DNA of 64,000 nucleotides from JAUVUV01 sp964548275. GTDB lineage: Bacteria; Gemmatimonadota; Glassbacteria; GWA2-58-10. Made by a program: the position numbers and the translations under genes. Numbering within the stretch: position 1 is the first letter of the stretch; the number at the start of each line of letters is the position of its first letter. The stretch lies in contig CAZJQI010000014.1 in NCBI GenBank assembly GCA_964548275.1, forward strand, positions 1 to 64,000, read 5' to 3'. Under the pieces are notes generated by a model. It did not search any database. It saw only the letters and a list, made by a program, of their open reading frames with translations, and was not told the DNA's origin. Shown here piece after piece: positions 1-8,989 of this stretch.

Positions 1-147
1 TGCCTTTATTGCTGTTATGACACTTTTAAAAAAGCTTAACCGGACAGTAGTGATTTTATCTATTATATTTCCGAGATATCGAACTGGCAAGACTGACGTG
101 AGACAGAAGGAGACGGTTGGGACAGATCGTGGATAGTTTTTAGGAAT

Positions 148-191
148 AAAAAGGGCGGCCACCTGAAAGATCGGGTTGCCGGCTTTTTTTT
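148..191. terminator. Probable bidirectional intrinsic terminator
   Basis: An imperfect stem pairs 154-163 with 174-183 (8 of 10 positions pair). It is flanked by five A on the left (148-152) and eight T on the right (184-191), so it can end transcripts on both strands. On the minus strand it lies just past the stop of the DUF4276-like gene at 227. On the plus strand it would serve a gene outside the window. Confidence 0.5.
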
Positions 192-226
192 GATAATTGT
201 ATAAAAAAATAGCTTTTAGAATTAGG

Positions 227-847
227 TTAAATTGATCTTTTATAAATGGGTTGAAAAGTTAAAATCGTATTATAAGTTCTTCTCAAACTAGATGAATTTT
301 CCATTGCTATTTTAACATCCCAATTTTTTTGAACAAACCAAGATAATGTACCATTGTAATCAGGACCAATCGTAGCGGTGCTTCCTCTGGCAGGAATTAA
401 TGCTTCGCGCAATTCGCGCTTTCTAGATTTCGACGCGATTTCAAGCAAAGTTTTTTTTGGCTTATCCAATCCATCTGGATTATCTGGGATCAATCTCGTA
501 CTAACACTCAAAAATTTTGCAAACTCATTTTTATGAGCTAACAACCACGATTCAACTTCTCTTACAGCAATACGAAAAATCAAATTATTATGTTTACCAT
601 AAGGAAACCATTCTCTTATAAGTAAAGGAGAACATTCTTTTTTATTTAAATCTGTAAATAATAAGACTGGTGAACCTTTAGACATGTTATTAAAGGCATC
701 GCAATGAACCCTTAAATAATCTTTTCCCTTTCTACCGTAACATGCACCAATGTAATAATTACGCTCCGACTGCTTCAAGATTTCCCTTAAAACATTTTCA
801 CTCAGTTCATCCTCAACCGCTAGATTTATTGGAATAACATCATCCAT
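227..847 (-). CDS. DUF4276-like (TOPRIM-like) protein, partner of AAA ATPase
   Basis: A 206-residue protein that resembles DUF4276, a TOPRIM-like family often found beside OLD/RecF-type ATPases. Visible family-like features are an acidic N-terminal segment (AVEDELSENVL, residues 10-20), an acidic turn after a hydrophobic strand (LLFTDLN, about 62-68) and the pattern REVESWLLAH (about 96-105), which matches the usual E-x-E-x-WLLA signature. No signal peptide or membrane segment is seen. The ATG at 847 overlaps the end of the upstream ATPase gene by 8 bases (ATGGATGA), so the two are almost certainly translationally coupled. The gene is AT-rich compared with gpmI, suggesting transfer. By analogy with PARIS and OLD pairs it could be the nuclease or effector of a defence module. 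That role is inferred, and the family call rests on motifs only. Confidence 0.6.
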   Translation of the reverse strand: MDDVIPINLAVEDELSENVLREILKQSERNYYIGACYGRKGKDYLRVHCDAFNNMSKGSPVLLFTDLNKKECSPLLIREWFPYGKHNNLIFRIAVREVESWLLAHKNEFAKFLSVSTRLIPDNPDGLDKPKKTLLEIASKSRKRELREALIPARGSTATIGPDYNGTLSWFVQKNWDVKIAMENSSSLRRTYNTILTFQPIYKRSI

Positions 848-1991
848 CGAACAAACTCAGTTGTCTAATTTCTTTTGGTTCAGTTCTAGGTAAAGAAGCT
901 TCTCCAATACTTAATCCTTTTTCAATTAAGAGACGAACTTCTTTATTGTTTGATGCTAATTCAACTTTAGTACCTTCAACATCAGGTATTAACATTAAAA
1001 CTTCCTCTCCTCCAATTTGTTTATCAGAAAGTAAATCAGAACTATGTGTACTTATAATAATTTGCCTTTTTTTCTTATTTTGTATTCTCCAGAAAAGTCC
1101 TGGTAATTTGCTTATTATTCCAGAATGCAAAGATAACTCTGGCTCCTCAATCAATAACAGAGAATCTCCTTCAATTAAAGTCCAAAGTAATCCTATAAGC
1201 CGTAGTGTTCCATCTGAAAACTCTTCTTCACTTTGCTTGCCAGCTTTTGGTCTCCAATGTTCGTAAACAGCTTCTAAATGAGGAACTCCTCTATCATCTT
1301 TAGTGTCTGTAAGCTGTTTCAATTGAGGAACAGCTAATTGTAAGGCTTTTTCAATTCTTCTCAAACGAGATCTTCTTGTTCTTCCTGGAGTTCGAGCTAC
1401 TTTTTCAAGAAAACCTCTCCCAAAAGGATCATTAATACTTATTGACCCAGCAAAAGTTTCTGGATTACGAAGAAGCTGTGGAATCAAATGCATATAAAAA
1501 ATATTTTCAAAATAATCGGCGATTTCTCTAAATTTATCATTAGCAACTATTTGTTCAAGATGTGTTTGGGATTTCCTTAAAAGATCAGTTTTGTCTTCTT
1601 CCTTCGGTCTATCCAATATCAATTTCCCATATTTCCATACTCTCTCATACTCTATATATGGGCGTCTGTATCCGCTTGGCTGCTGTTTTATCCCTATTTC
1701 ATATTTCCATAAAATTTCTTTTTCAAAGGATTCCGCAAGTTCAACTCCGATTTCTACTTGTGGTTCTTTTCTAGCAGCGAGACATCTTATTTTTGAAATT
1801 CCGCCGCGATCTTCCACCGCCTTCTGCAGACCACCTCCAGGCTTTGCAATATCTCTAAGGAACCTAAATATATCTAAGAAATTTGATTTTCCTGATGCAT
1901 TTGGACCTATCAAAAAAACACGTCTCCCAAGGGGAACATCTGCTTCTCGAAAGTTTCTCCAATTTTTTAATTTTAAATGAGAAATTATCAT
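840..1991 (-). CDS. AAA_21/RecF-like ATPase, putative defence sensor
   Basis: A 383-residue SMC/RecF-type ATPase of the AAA_21/AAA_15 class. The protein opens directly with the ABC-ATPase strand. Walker A is GPNASGKS (29-36). An ABC-signature-like segment, FSDGTLRLIGLL, lies at about 258-269. Walker B is LLLIEEPELSLH (278-289) and the H-loop region is ISTHSSDLL (313-321). The middle is a charged helical insertion, as expected of OLD-like proteins. Unlike full OLD nucleases it has no C-terminal TOPRIM domain; that part appears to be supplied by the overlapping downstream gene. The same split is seen in PARIS (AriA/AriB) and other ATPase/TOPRIM defence pairs. Base composition is AT-rich. The ATPase family is clear; the antiphage role is inference from architecture and context (a type III R-M locus lies 2 kb away). 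Confidence 0.75.
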   Translation of the reverse strand: MIISHLKLKNWRNFREADVPLGRRVFLIGPNASGKSNFLDIFRFLRDIAKPGGGLQKAVEDRGGISKIRCLAARKEPQVEIGVELAESFEKEILWKYEIGIKQQPSGYRRPYIEYERVWKYGKLILDRPKEEDKTDLLRKSQTHLEQIVANDKFREIADYFENIFYMHLIPQLLRNPETFAGSISINDPFGRGFLEKVARTPGRTRRSRLRRIEKALQLAVPQLKQLTDTKDDRGVPHLEAVYEHWRPKAGKQSEEEFSDGTLRLIGLLWTLIEGDSLLLIEEPELSLHSGIISKLPGLFWRIQNKKKRQIIISTHSSDLLSDKQIGGEEVLMLIPDVEGTKVELASNNKEVRLLIEKGLSIGEASLPRTEPKEIRQLSLFDG

Positions 1992-2117
1992 AAATTAACC
2001 TGCTTCTTTGCAATAGTGTTTTTTCTAATATCTTTGCTTAATTCAAATCATCTACCGTATTTTATATTATGATCCAAATGAACACAAGGCAACATAAAAG
2101 AGCCCATTTTTTGCTCA

Positions 2118-3749
2118 CTAAACAAATCTTATCAACGCAGGCTCATAATCCTCGGGCTTCTCGTACCCTAGAAGGTTAAGCAGTGTTGCGGCAACATTGG
2201 AAAGGCCGGGATTTTTCAGCTCAGCCATCACGTATTCCCCACCGTAGGCGGAGTCAACAATCCAGAACGGCACCGGGTTCAGGCTGTGCGCGGTCTTGAC
2301 CTGTTTCTTGCCGTTCTTTATCGAGAACATGTCGTCCGAGTTGCCGTGGTCGGCGGTGATCACGGTAATTCCCTCCAGCTCGCGCACTGTCTCGATCAGG
2401 CTCCCCACGCAAGCATCCACTGTCTCCATGGCCACGATCGCCGCTTCCATCACCCCGGTGTGGCCCACCATGTCTCCGTTGGCAAAGTTCACCCGGCCGA
2501 AACGGTACTTGCCGCTTGCGAGCATTTCGATTGTCCTGTCGGTAATCTCCACTGCTTTCATTTTCGGGGCCTTGTCGAATTCGATCCTGTCCGAGGGTAT
2601 CTCGACATAGGTCTCGAGGCTTTGATCGATATAGCCCGAGCGGTTGCCGTTCCAGAAATAGGTTACATGGCCGAATTTCTGGGTCTCTGAGATAGCGAAC
2701 ATGGTCGTCTTCTCGGTGACCAGGTACTCACTCACCGAGCGGTCGATCCTCGGCGGCAGCACCAGATACAGCGGCGGTATATTGATATCGCTGTCGTACT
2801 GCATTATCCCGGCATAAAGTACGTCCGGCCTGGGCTGGCGGTCGAACTTGTCGAAATTCTCCTCGGTGAACGCGCGGCTGATCTCGATTGCCCTGTCGCC
2901 GCGGAAATTGAAAAAGATCACCGCGTCATCGTCCACAACCGGTCCGACCGGCTTGCCTTCGGCATCCACCACCACGAACGAGTCGAGGTACTGGTCGGTG
3001 ATTTGCGGATCTTCCTCGTACATTGTCCGCACAGCCTCCGAGGCACTGGCAAAGGAGCGCCCTTTGCCGCGCACATGTGTATTCCAGCCGCGCTCCACGA
3101 TAGTCCAGTCCGCCTCGTAGCGGTCCATGGTCACTTTCATCCTGCCGCCGCCCGAGGCGATACGGTAGTCGTAGCCCTTTTCGTTCGAGATTTTCTCCAG
3201 CAGCTCTTCTGTGGGCAGGATATAGTCCAGTGCGCTCCGCTCCCCCACATCCCGGCCGTCTGCCAGTGCGTGTACTTTCACCCTTTTCACGCCCTGTTCG
3301 GCGCAGGTCTTTACCATGGAAAACAGGTGGTCGATATGGCTGTGCACGTTGCCGTCCGAAAGCAGGCCGATAAAATGCACCGTGCTGCCGTTCTTACCGC
3401 GGGCAGTGATTTTTCTCCAAAGGTCGGTCTTATAAATCTCTCCGGAGGCGATAGCCCTATTGACCCGTTTTGCGCCCTGGGCAAACACGCGCCCTGCGCC
3501 GAGCGCGTTATGGCCCACCTCGCTGTTGCCCATGTCACCCTCGCTGGGAAGGCCCACGGCAGTCCCGTGCGCCCTGAGCTGGGTGTAAAGTTTTTCCTCG
3601 GCCCAGAGCCTGTCAAGGGTGGGAGTTTTGGCCAGGTAGACTGCGTTGGTTTCATCCCGGCGGCCGATCCCGACCCCGTCCATGATTATCAGAAGCAGGG
3701 GCCCGGCGCGGCCGTGAAATTTATCCATTTTTTCCAGTTTCAAAGACAT
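2118..3749 (-). CDS. gpmI: 2,3-bisphosphoglycerate-independent phosphoglycerate mutase
   Basis: Interconverts 3- and 2-phosphoglycerate in cytosolic glycolysis/gluconeogenesis through a phosphoserine intermediate. The 543-residue length is slightly above the usual 510-515. The alkaline-phosphatase-superfamily metal site is visible: IIMDGVGIG (Asp24), the nucleophile Ser76 in GDMGNSEVGH (71-80), and ADHGNSDDM (466-474) with TAHS at 486-489. The start at 3749 is supported by AGAGGA about 7 bases upstream. The gene is GC-rich core sequence sandwiched between two AT-rich accessory loci (AAA/DUF4276 downstream, type III R-M upstream), so it probably marks the ancestral chromosome at this site. No operon partner is visible. 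Confidence 0.95.
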   Translation of the reverse strand: MSLKLEKMDKFHGRAGPLLLIIMDGVGIGRRDETNAVYLAKTPTLDRLWAEEKLYTQLRAHGTAVGLPSEGDMGNSEVGHNALGAGRVFAQGAKRVNRAIASGEIYKTDLWRKITARGKNGSTVHFIGLLSDGNVHSHIDHLFSMVKTCAEQGVKRVKVHALADGRDVGERSALDYILPTEELLEKISNEKGYDYRIASGGGRMKVTMDRYEADWTIVERGWNTHVRGKGRSFASASEAVRTMYEEDPQITDQYLDSFVVVDAEGKPVGPVVDDDAVIFFNFRGDRAIEISRAFTEENFDKFDRQPRPDVLYAGIMQYDSDINIPPLYLVLPPRIDRSVSEYLVTEKTTMFAISETQKFGHVTYFWNGNRSGYIDQSLETYVEIPSDRIEFDKAPKMKAVEITDRTIEMLASGKYRFGRVNFANGDMVGHTGVMEAAIVAMETVDACVGSLIETVRELEGITVITADHGNSDDMFSIKNGKKQVKTAHSLNPVPFWIVDSAYGGEYVMAELKNPGLSNVAATLLNLLGYEKPEDYEPALIRFV

Positions 3750-3939
3750 TAATATCCTCTGGACTGATTTTTCCCATACTTGAAATGCCGGGGAAAAACC
3801 GGCTTTATTTGCAAGAGGCGGAAATATAATAAAATCGAGCTATAAATATCCGAAACTATAAAAGTAAAAAAAATTAAATGAAAGTAGAGGGTAGACAATA
3901 AACTGGACAAAGGGCGCAAAACAAGCTGCATTGGTTTTC

Positions 3940-6549
3940 TTATAAATGCAAATCAAGTTTCAAATTAAAGACACCGATAAAGTTTGCTTTTGTATTCTCG
4001 TTATAAAACGGTAGTCCGATGAGCTTGTAGTGCTTGCTTTCTGAGAGAATCTCTAACTGGACTTCTAACTTATGGTTGCTTTCAATCTCTTTCAGGAAGT
4101 CTTCCTTCCATTTATCTTCTATTAGACCGCGATCCCCTTTGGCCTCTATAAATAACTGGTATTGGATGAAGTCTTTCTTGCCTTTTTCTTTCAGGAACAG
4201 GACAAAGTCTGGCTCAGTGGGCTTACCATCAGAGAACCTGTACAGCTTGAAGAGATTGGAATTTCTTACGAGGTATATTTCTTCATACTTCTCTTTAAGT
4301 TTTTCCATGGCTCCGTTGATGAACTGGATGAAGTGCTTTTCCTCGGAGGTTCCATAGTTCTCGTCGTACACGTACCATTTTTTATCGGTAAGATTTAGTC
4401 TTAAATTTTCATGTTTAGGATTGCTCATAGGTTCGCCAAACTCTTTATCCGAGAAATCGCCAACGTTAATGTTGATCGTCTTATCAATCACAACGTCTTT
4501 AATCTTGTTCTGAACGAATAGTTTAGTTCCTTTGAATTCAGTATAGCCTTCCCTGATTTGCGCTTCCAATTGCTGCAGGATTTGCAAGCAGACCTCAAGA
4601 TTATCCGCAGGCGTCAGGTTTTGTAGTCTCGCATCTGAGCTTCGAATATCAACTGTTATCTTTCTCAGGGATTCGATAAAGTCGGTCATTGATTTCATCT
4701 GCGGGAAGTATTTCCGCAGGTTGTCAAACCTGTAGAAATCAAGCTTTGAAACCGCTTTTCGCAAAATGGCCTCGCTGAACGTGCTCAATTCGAATTGCCT
4801 CGTTTTTCTTTCCCCTTCATCCTTAATCTCTTCCGTAAAAATGGCTCTGTCGTACGTAAATCCGGTCTTTAAATTACAGGGGCCATAATTTTTTGAAACG
4901 TCTATGTCCTCTATGCCTTTAATCTTTGACCTGTCTGCTTCCTCTCTCTTGTTAAAAAAGATAAATCCGTGCTTCCAGAAATCCGTTTTCTTAATATCCT
5001 TTTTTACTTTGAGATGAATGTGCTTCGGTTCCTGCGGAGGCATTATTCCCGTGTCTATCAGAGCTATTGTCAGCTCCTGTATGTATCTTGGATTGTGTGA
5101 GCTATGGTAGTACAGTTCTTCAACTATCTTCATGTCCCGCTCAGGCTCTTGATCGAATTTCCTTCTGAATTTGTCGTCCTCACCATCCAACGTGAATGGG
5201 AAGTATCGCGCTCCCCGGCCTATCAACTGAGCTTCCGCTATTGTCGTTCTTCCAGGTATGTTTCCAACTGCGTCTCTCGTATCGTACAATCGAACTATGT
5301 CAAATAAGTTCAGGACGTCCCATCCCTCATTTAGCATGTCCACCGCAAAAATGGCCCTAATCTCATTGTCATGGTCTTCCAAATAGTTAAGCATTAATTG
5401 CTTTTCTTCATCTATGTTGTTCGTATCCAATATCATGCATTTTTCTTCTGAGAAGTCCTCTTTTAATTCCGTAACCAAGTTTCCAAAGGTTATTTTCTCC
5501 TTATCAAAATATTTAAATGCCTTTTCCAATACGCTTCCATTTACCCGAGACCTAATCTTCTGGATGTCCTTTACCGTCAGATTCGCAGTTTTCTCGTGGA
5601 ACTCCTTCTCGTTCCTTTCCGACTCTTTAATCGTTTTGGACTTTAAGAGAATCACCGGTTTGAGATGGAGTTTCTCTTTTTCCGCTATTTTTCTTCTGTA
5701 CTGGCTTAAAATCATTGCCTGTAACATGCGGTCAATGTTGTCCAAGTCAGCCTGAAGCACTTTTACTTCCTTGGAAAAGCCGTCCTGCCTGAATTGCTTG
5801 AGGCTGTACTCGTAGAGTATCTTGTCCTTGTATTTTTCATGAATTGCTGCATTGGCTAAATCAACGGTGGCCGTGTACTCCAGCATTATGTTTTCAGTAT
5901 TCGAATTAAAGAGGTTGTTTACTGTGTATTCCCATGTTTCTTTTGCTATTTCCTCGCCTTTTCCGAGTTGGTTTCTTGTCCAGGCATTTATGTGGTGGGC
6001 TTCGTCTGATATGAATACTATTTGCTTGTCCTTGAAATCCTCGTAAGTCAGGGTGTTTTCCCGTGGAACGTTCATGTAAGAATGAAGCCCCTGAACTGTT
6101 GTGAAGATAATATTTATGTCCCCATTTCTTGATGCTTCGAAATTTTCCACTTCGTTTATTTTTACTTCTTTATCCTCATACTTTATTTTCTCGTTGAATA
6201 GGTACTTAGATGAATCAGGATTAAGGAAGTTATCCCTTGTCTTTTCAATGGTGTTCGTGCTGTTTACAAAAAAGAGGAAATTCCTGTATCCCTTGTTGTA
6301 GAGGTAGAGAATGTTGGCAGCCATAAGAAGCGTCTTGCCTGAGCCAGTTGCCATGTGAAATAAAAGCTGTGAGGGTTTTGACCTGTTGGAATCTTCCTCC
6401 ATGTAATAGATAAACCTGGCTATTGCCTCTTTCTGGTATTCCCTCAATTCAAAAACGGGATTAAGGTTATCCGCTATATATTGTGGGATGTCTTTTTTCA
6501 AATATCTCCTGTTTGAAAGTACGTCATATTCCTGTTGTAATGTCATCAT
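3940..6549 (-). CDS. res: Type III restriction enzyme, Res subunit
   Basis: The ATP-dependent restriction subunit of a type III R-M system, which works with Mod to translocate along and cleave DNA with unmodified sites. The 869-residue protein carries an SF2 helicase core: a Q-motif-like REYQKEAI (36-43), Walker A MATGSGKT (66-73), DEAH box ISDEAHH (180-186), and later helicase motifs DMLNEGWD and IGRGARYFPF in the second RecA domain. A C-terminal PD-(D/E)xK nuclease is visible, with Pro780-Asp781 and Glu802-x-Lys804 in FIEAKGDRG. It looks intact. The start ATG directly follows the mod stop (TAAATGATG), so translation is coupled. AT-rich composition distinct from gpmI and queD suggests horizontal acquisition. 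Confidence 0.93.
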   Translation of the reverse strand: MMTLQQEYDVLSNRRYLKKDIPQYIADNLNPVFELREYQKEAIARFIYYMEEDSNRSKPSQLLFHMATGSGKTLLMAANILYLYNKGYRNFLFFVNSTNTIEKTRDNFLNPDSSKYLFNEKIKYEDKEVKINEVENFEASRNGDINIIFTTVQGLHSYMNVPRENTLTYEDFKDKQIVFISDEAHHINAWTRNQLGKGEEIAKETWEYTVNNLFNSNTENIMLEYTATVDLANAAIHEKYKDKILYEYSLKQFRQDGFSKEVKVLQADLDNIDRMLQAMILSQYRRKIAEKEKLHLKPVILLKSKTIKESERNEKEFHEKTANLTVKDIQKIRSRVNGSVLEKAFKYFDKEKITFGNLVTELKEDFSEEKCMILDTNNIDEEKQLMLNYLEDHDNEIRAIFAVDMLNEGWDVLNLFDIVRLYDTRDAVGNIPGRTTIAEAQLIGRGARYFPFTLDGEDDKFRRKFDQEPERDMKIVEELYYHSSHNPRYIQELTIALIDTGIMPPQEPKHIHLKVKKDIKKTDFWKHGFIFFNKREEADRSKIKGIEDIDVSKNYGPCNLKTGFTYDRAIFTEEIKDEGERKTRQFELSTFSEAILRKAVSKLDFYRFDNLRKYFPQMKSMTDFIESLRKITVDIRSSDARLQNLTPADNLEVCLQILQQLEAQIREGYTEFKGTKLFVQNKIKDVVIDKTININVGDFSDKEFGEPMSNPKHENLRLNLTDKKWYVYDENYGTSEEKHFIQFINGAMEKLKEKYEEIYLVRNSNLFKLYRFSDGKPTEPDFVLFLKEKGKKDFIQYQLFIEAKGDRGLIEDKWKEDFLKEIESNHKLEVQLEILSESKHYKLIGLPFYNENTKANFIGVFNLKLDLHL

Positions 6550-8550
6550 TTACAACTCTCCGTAGAACTTCTTGTTAAGCTCTATGTCGTCTTTGCTTAC
6601 CTTGTATTGCGCATCATCCATCTCGCTGTAGTTGACGTATAGGTCATTCTTTTCCAGGCATTCAACAAGAAGACGCTTTTGCTCATCCAGCGTTAGGGCC
6701 TTAAACTCTTCGATGTTCTCATCAAATAACTTTGCATCTATCCGGTAGCTCAAGAATCCGTTCCTTTTGGCCTCTCCCCATATTTTGAGAAGTTCCTTTT
6801 TATCTTTGGAATTCTTGATTTTCTGAACAAATGATTCATTTAGCTCTTTTATCTCGCAAAAAACGAAGTCGCCACCTTTTATCCAGTTGACAGCTTTAGA
6901 AATTCCAGATTGATCTCCTTTTATTACATTTTTAAGTCTTACAATACAATCATCTTCACCATAATCTAGCTGTTCAATCACGATATATTGCCTTTTCATT
7001 TTGTGAGCTACGGCAGCTGTCGTACCACAACCCAAATGATAATCTAGAACCAAATCTCCTTCTTTGGTAAGCAATTCCAAAACCCTTTTCATCAGTTGTT
7101 CTGGTTTTTTCCCTCTCTTTAACCTAACTCCTCCTTCATTTGCCAAATCTGCTTTTGGTATTTCTTTATGCGCCCAAAAATCATTTATTTTAGTTTCCTT
7201 TATAACGGTATTGTTCTCAACTCTTGCCGTATCTTTTAACCAAGCAAATATACCTTTATTATAATAATATCTAGTAATGCGTTGTCCTTCATATTTTCCT
7301 CTACTAGGAATATATTCAACAGAAAAAAGACCTTCTGACATTTTGCTTATTAATTCTTGTTGAAATTTATTTTCTACTTGTGGATTTGTAGTCCGAAATA
7401 TTTTATCGAAATTATCTAAATAAATCTTTCTAATTTTGGGTTCTCTCTCTTCGATTTTAGCTAAGGAAATAGATTCTACTTTAAAATCAGAGTGTCTATA
7501 TATTTTAACAAATTCTTTATTAGAGGCTGCTCTAAACTGATGAACCAATTCTTTTTTACCAGAATTTCTTAAAATTTGTTTATATCTCTTCATTGCTTCA
7601 AAATCTAACATTTCTGAGCTTTTCACTTCATAAGATTTTAGATTTTTTTTATTTTTTGCATAAACAAGAATGAATTCTGTGGTATTAATTATAAATGAAC
7701 CTCCCTGGCCTAGCCCAGCACTACCAGACCGTTGATAAGAAATTTCAGATAAGAAATTATCTCTGCCGAATATTTCATCAGCAAGAACCTGTAAGTATCC
7801 AACTTCAATATTATCTACCTGAATAAAAATAGCACCATCATCCCTCAATATATCTTTTGCTACTTTTAATCTGTTCTTCATAAAAGTTAACCATGTAGAG
7901 TGTTTAAAAGAATCATTATATCTGAATTCTCCGTTTCCAGTATTAAAGGGAGGGTCTATATAGATCAATTTTACTTGTCCAGCGAATCTTTTCTTTAGAG
8001 AATGCAGGACTATGAGATTATTGCCTTTGACGATTATATTGTCTGTTGGCTTTATCTCTGTGACTTTGTGCTCCCCTTTAGCGTCAATTCTTTTAAAATT
8101 GGTAAATACTTTTGGCTCCAATAATCTGTCTATCTCGTCAGGCGCAAGGATTTCATTGTGAAATATCTCTTTTCTTTTCTCGTCTTCCTTTTCCTGCCCG
8201 CCTTCCAGGATGCAATCCTTATAAGGCCATGATAGAACTACTTCTTTGCTTTCAGAAAGGTATCTTCTATCGGCAGTCAGGCCAATCTTGTTTTTGAAAG
8301 CGGTATAGGAATCTGGCAGGAACTCTTTGTTATCAACAAACTGCATAAACTTATCTTTATCAAAAACCAGTGTCTTTTCTACTTTCGTAAAGAAATGCTC
8401 CTTAATTTTTTTATTGCTCAGCAATAGCTTTAGTAAATCTTTGTCAAGCTTTAATGCAAGCTCTACAATCCTGTTTTTCAATAACTTATCCTCAGATATG
8501 AGCCTTTTATCCTTTTTCAATACGGATTTGAGTTCATCTAAGAGTTTCAT
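6550..8550 (-). CDS. mod: Type III DNA adenine methyltransferase, Mod subunit
   Basis: The modification and target-recognition subunit of the type III R-M system. In this class it methylates N6-adenine on one strand of an asymmetric site. The 666-residue protein has the beta-class motif order: catalytic motif IV DPPFNTGNG (199-207) comes before the AdoMet-binding motif I LDYHLGCGTT (about 502-511). The 300-residue stretch between them is the likely target-recognition region. Motif I is slightly unusual, with HLGCG where FAGSG is common. The start at 8550 is supported by AGGGGAA seven bases upstream. The gene is first in a mod-res operon with no gap to res. It is AT-rich, like res. No simple-repeat tract that would suggest phase variation was noticed. 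Confidence 0.93.
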   Translation of the reverse strand: MKLLDELKSVLKKDKRLISEDKLLKNRIVELALKLDKDLLKLLLSNKKIKEHFFTKVEKTLVFDKDKFMQFVDNKEFLPDSYTAFKNKIGLTADRRYLSESKEVVLSWPYKDCILEGGQEKEDEKRKEIFHNEILAPDEIDRLLEPKVFTNFKRIDAKGEHKVTEIKPTDNIIVKGNNLIVLHSLKKRFAGQVKLIYIDPPFNTGNGEFRYNDSFKHSTWLTFMKNRLKVAKDILRDDGAIFIQVDNIEVGYLQVLADEIFGRDNFLSEISYQRSGSAGLGQGGSFIINTTEFILVYAKNKKNLKSYEVKSSEMLDFEAMKRYKQILRNSGKKELVHQFRAASNKEFVKIYRHSDFKVESISLAKIEEREPKIRKIYLDNFDKIFRTTNPQVENKFQQELISKMSEGLFSVEYIPSRGKYEGQRITRYYYNKGIFAWLKDTARVENNTVIKETKINDFWAHKEIPKADLANEGGVRLKRGKKPEQLMKRVLELLTKEGDLVLDYHLGCGTTAAVAHKMKRQYIVIEQLDYGEDDCIVRLKNVIKGDQSGISKAVNWIKGGDFVFCEIKELNESFVQKIKNSKDKKELLKIWGEAKRNGFLSYRIDAKLFDENIEEFKALTLDEQKRLLVECLEKNDLYVNYSEMDDAQYKVSKDDIELNKKFYGEL

Positions 8551-8617
8551 TGTGAATTCCCCTATAATTTATTATTATAACTCTTTAAGCATACAAACGT
8601 TTTTATTAAAGGTTTCT

Positions 8618-8986
8618 TCACTCCCCCGAGTACTCCACCAGGTTCTTTTCCGATTCCCAGACCGCTACCCGGTCGACCTTTACTCCCTCGGGCATCTCAT
8701 CTGCGGCAAGCTCGAAAATCGTGCGGGCGATATTTTCGGCCGTGGGGTTGAGCCTGTCGAAAGGAGGGATCTGGTTCAGGTCAACGTGGTCGAACCGGCT
8801 GACCAGAGAGGCGAGAAGCTTTTTCAGCTTGCCGAAATCTATGGCGATCCCCCTGTTATCCAACTCACGGGCCTGTACGGTGAGCCTCACTTTCCAGTTG
8901 TGGCCGTGCAGGGAGGAACATTTGCCCTCATACTCCCTGAGCCGGTGAGCGGATGAAAAATCATCTTCCACAGTGATCCTGTACAT
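8618..8986 (-). CDS. queD: 6-carboxy-5,6,7,8-tetrahydropterin synthase (QueD family)
   Basis: Catalyses the second step of queuosine precursor (preQ0) synthesis, making 6-carboxytetrahydropterin from dihydroneopterin triphosphate. The 122-residue length is typical. The Zn-binding histidines are His14 in SSAHRL and His27/His29 in SSLHGH. The catalytic cysteine is Cys23, in the C-x3-HGH arrangement that separates QueD from eukaryotic PTPS. The C-terminal acid (VAVWES) completes the pterin site. The start lies 3 bases after the mutS stop, so it is probably the last gene of the holA-SPOR-mutS-queD transcript. No other queuosine gene is in the window. Confidence 0.9.
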   Translation of the reverse strand: MYRITVEDDFSSAHRLREYEGKCSSLHGHNWKVRLTVQARELDNRGIAIDFGKLKKLLASLVSRFDHVDLNQIPPFDRLNPTAENIARTIFELAADEMPEGVKVDRVAVWESEKNLVEYSGE

Positions 8987-8989
8987 GGT

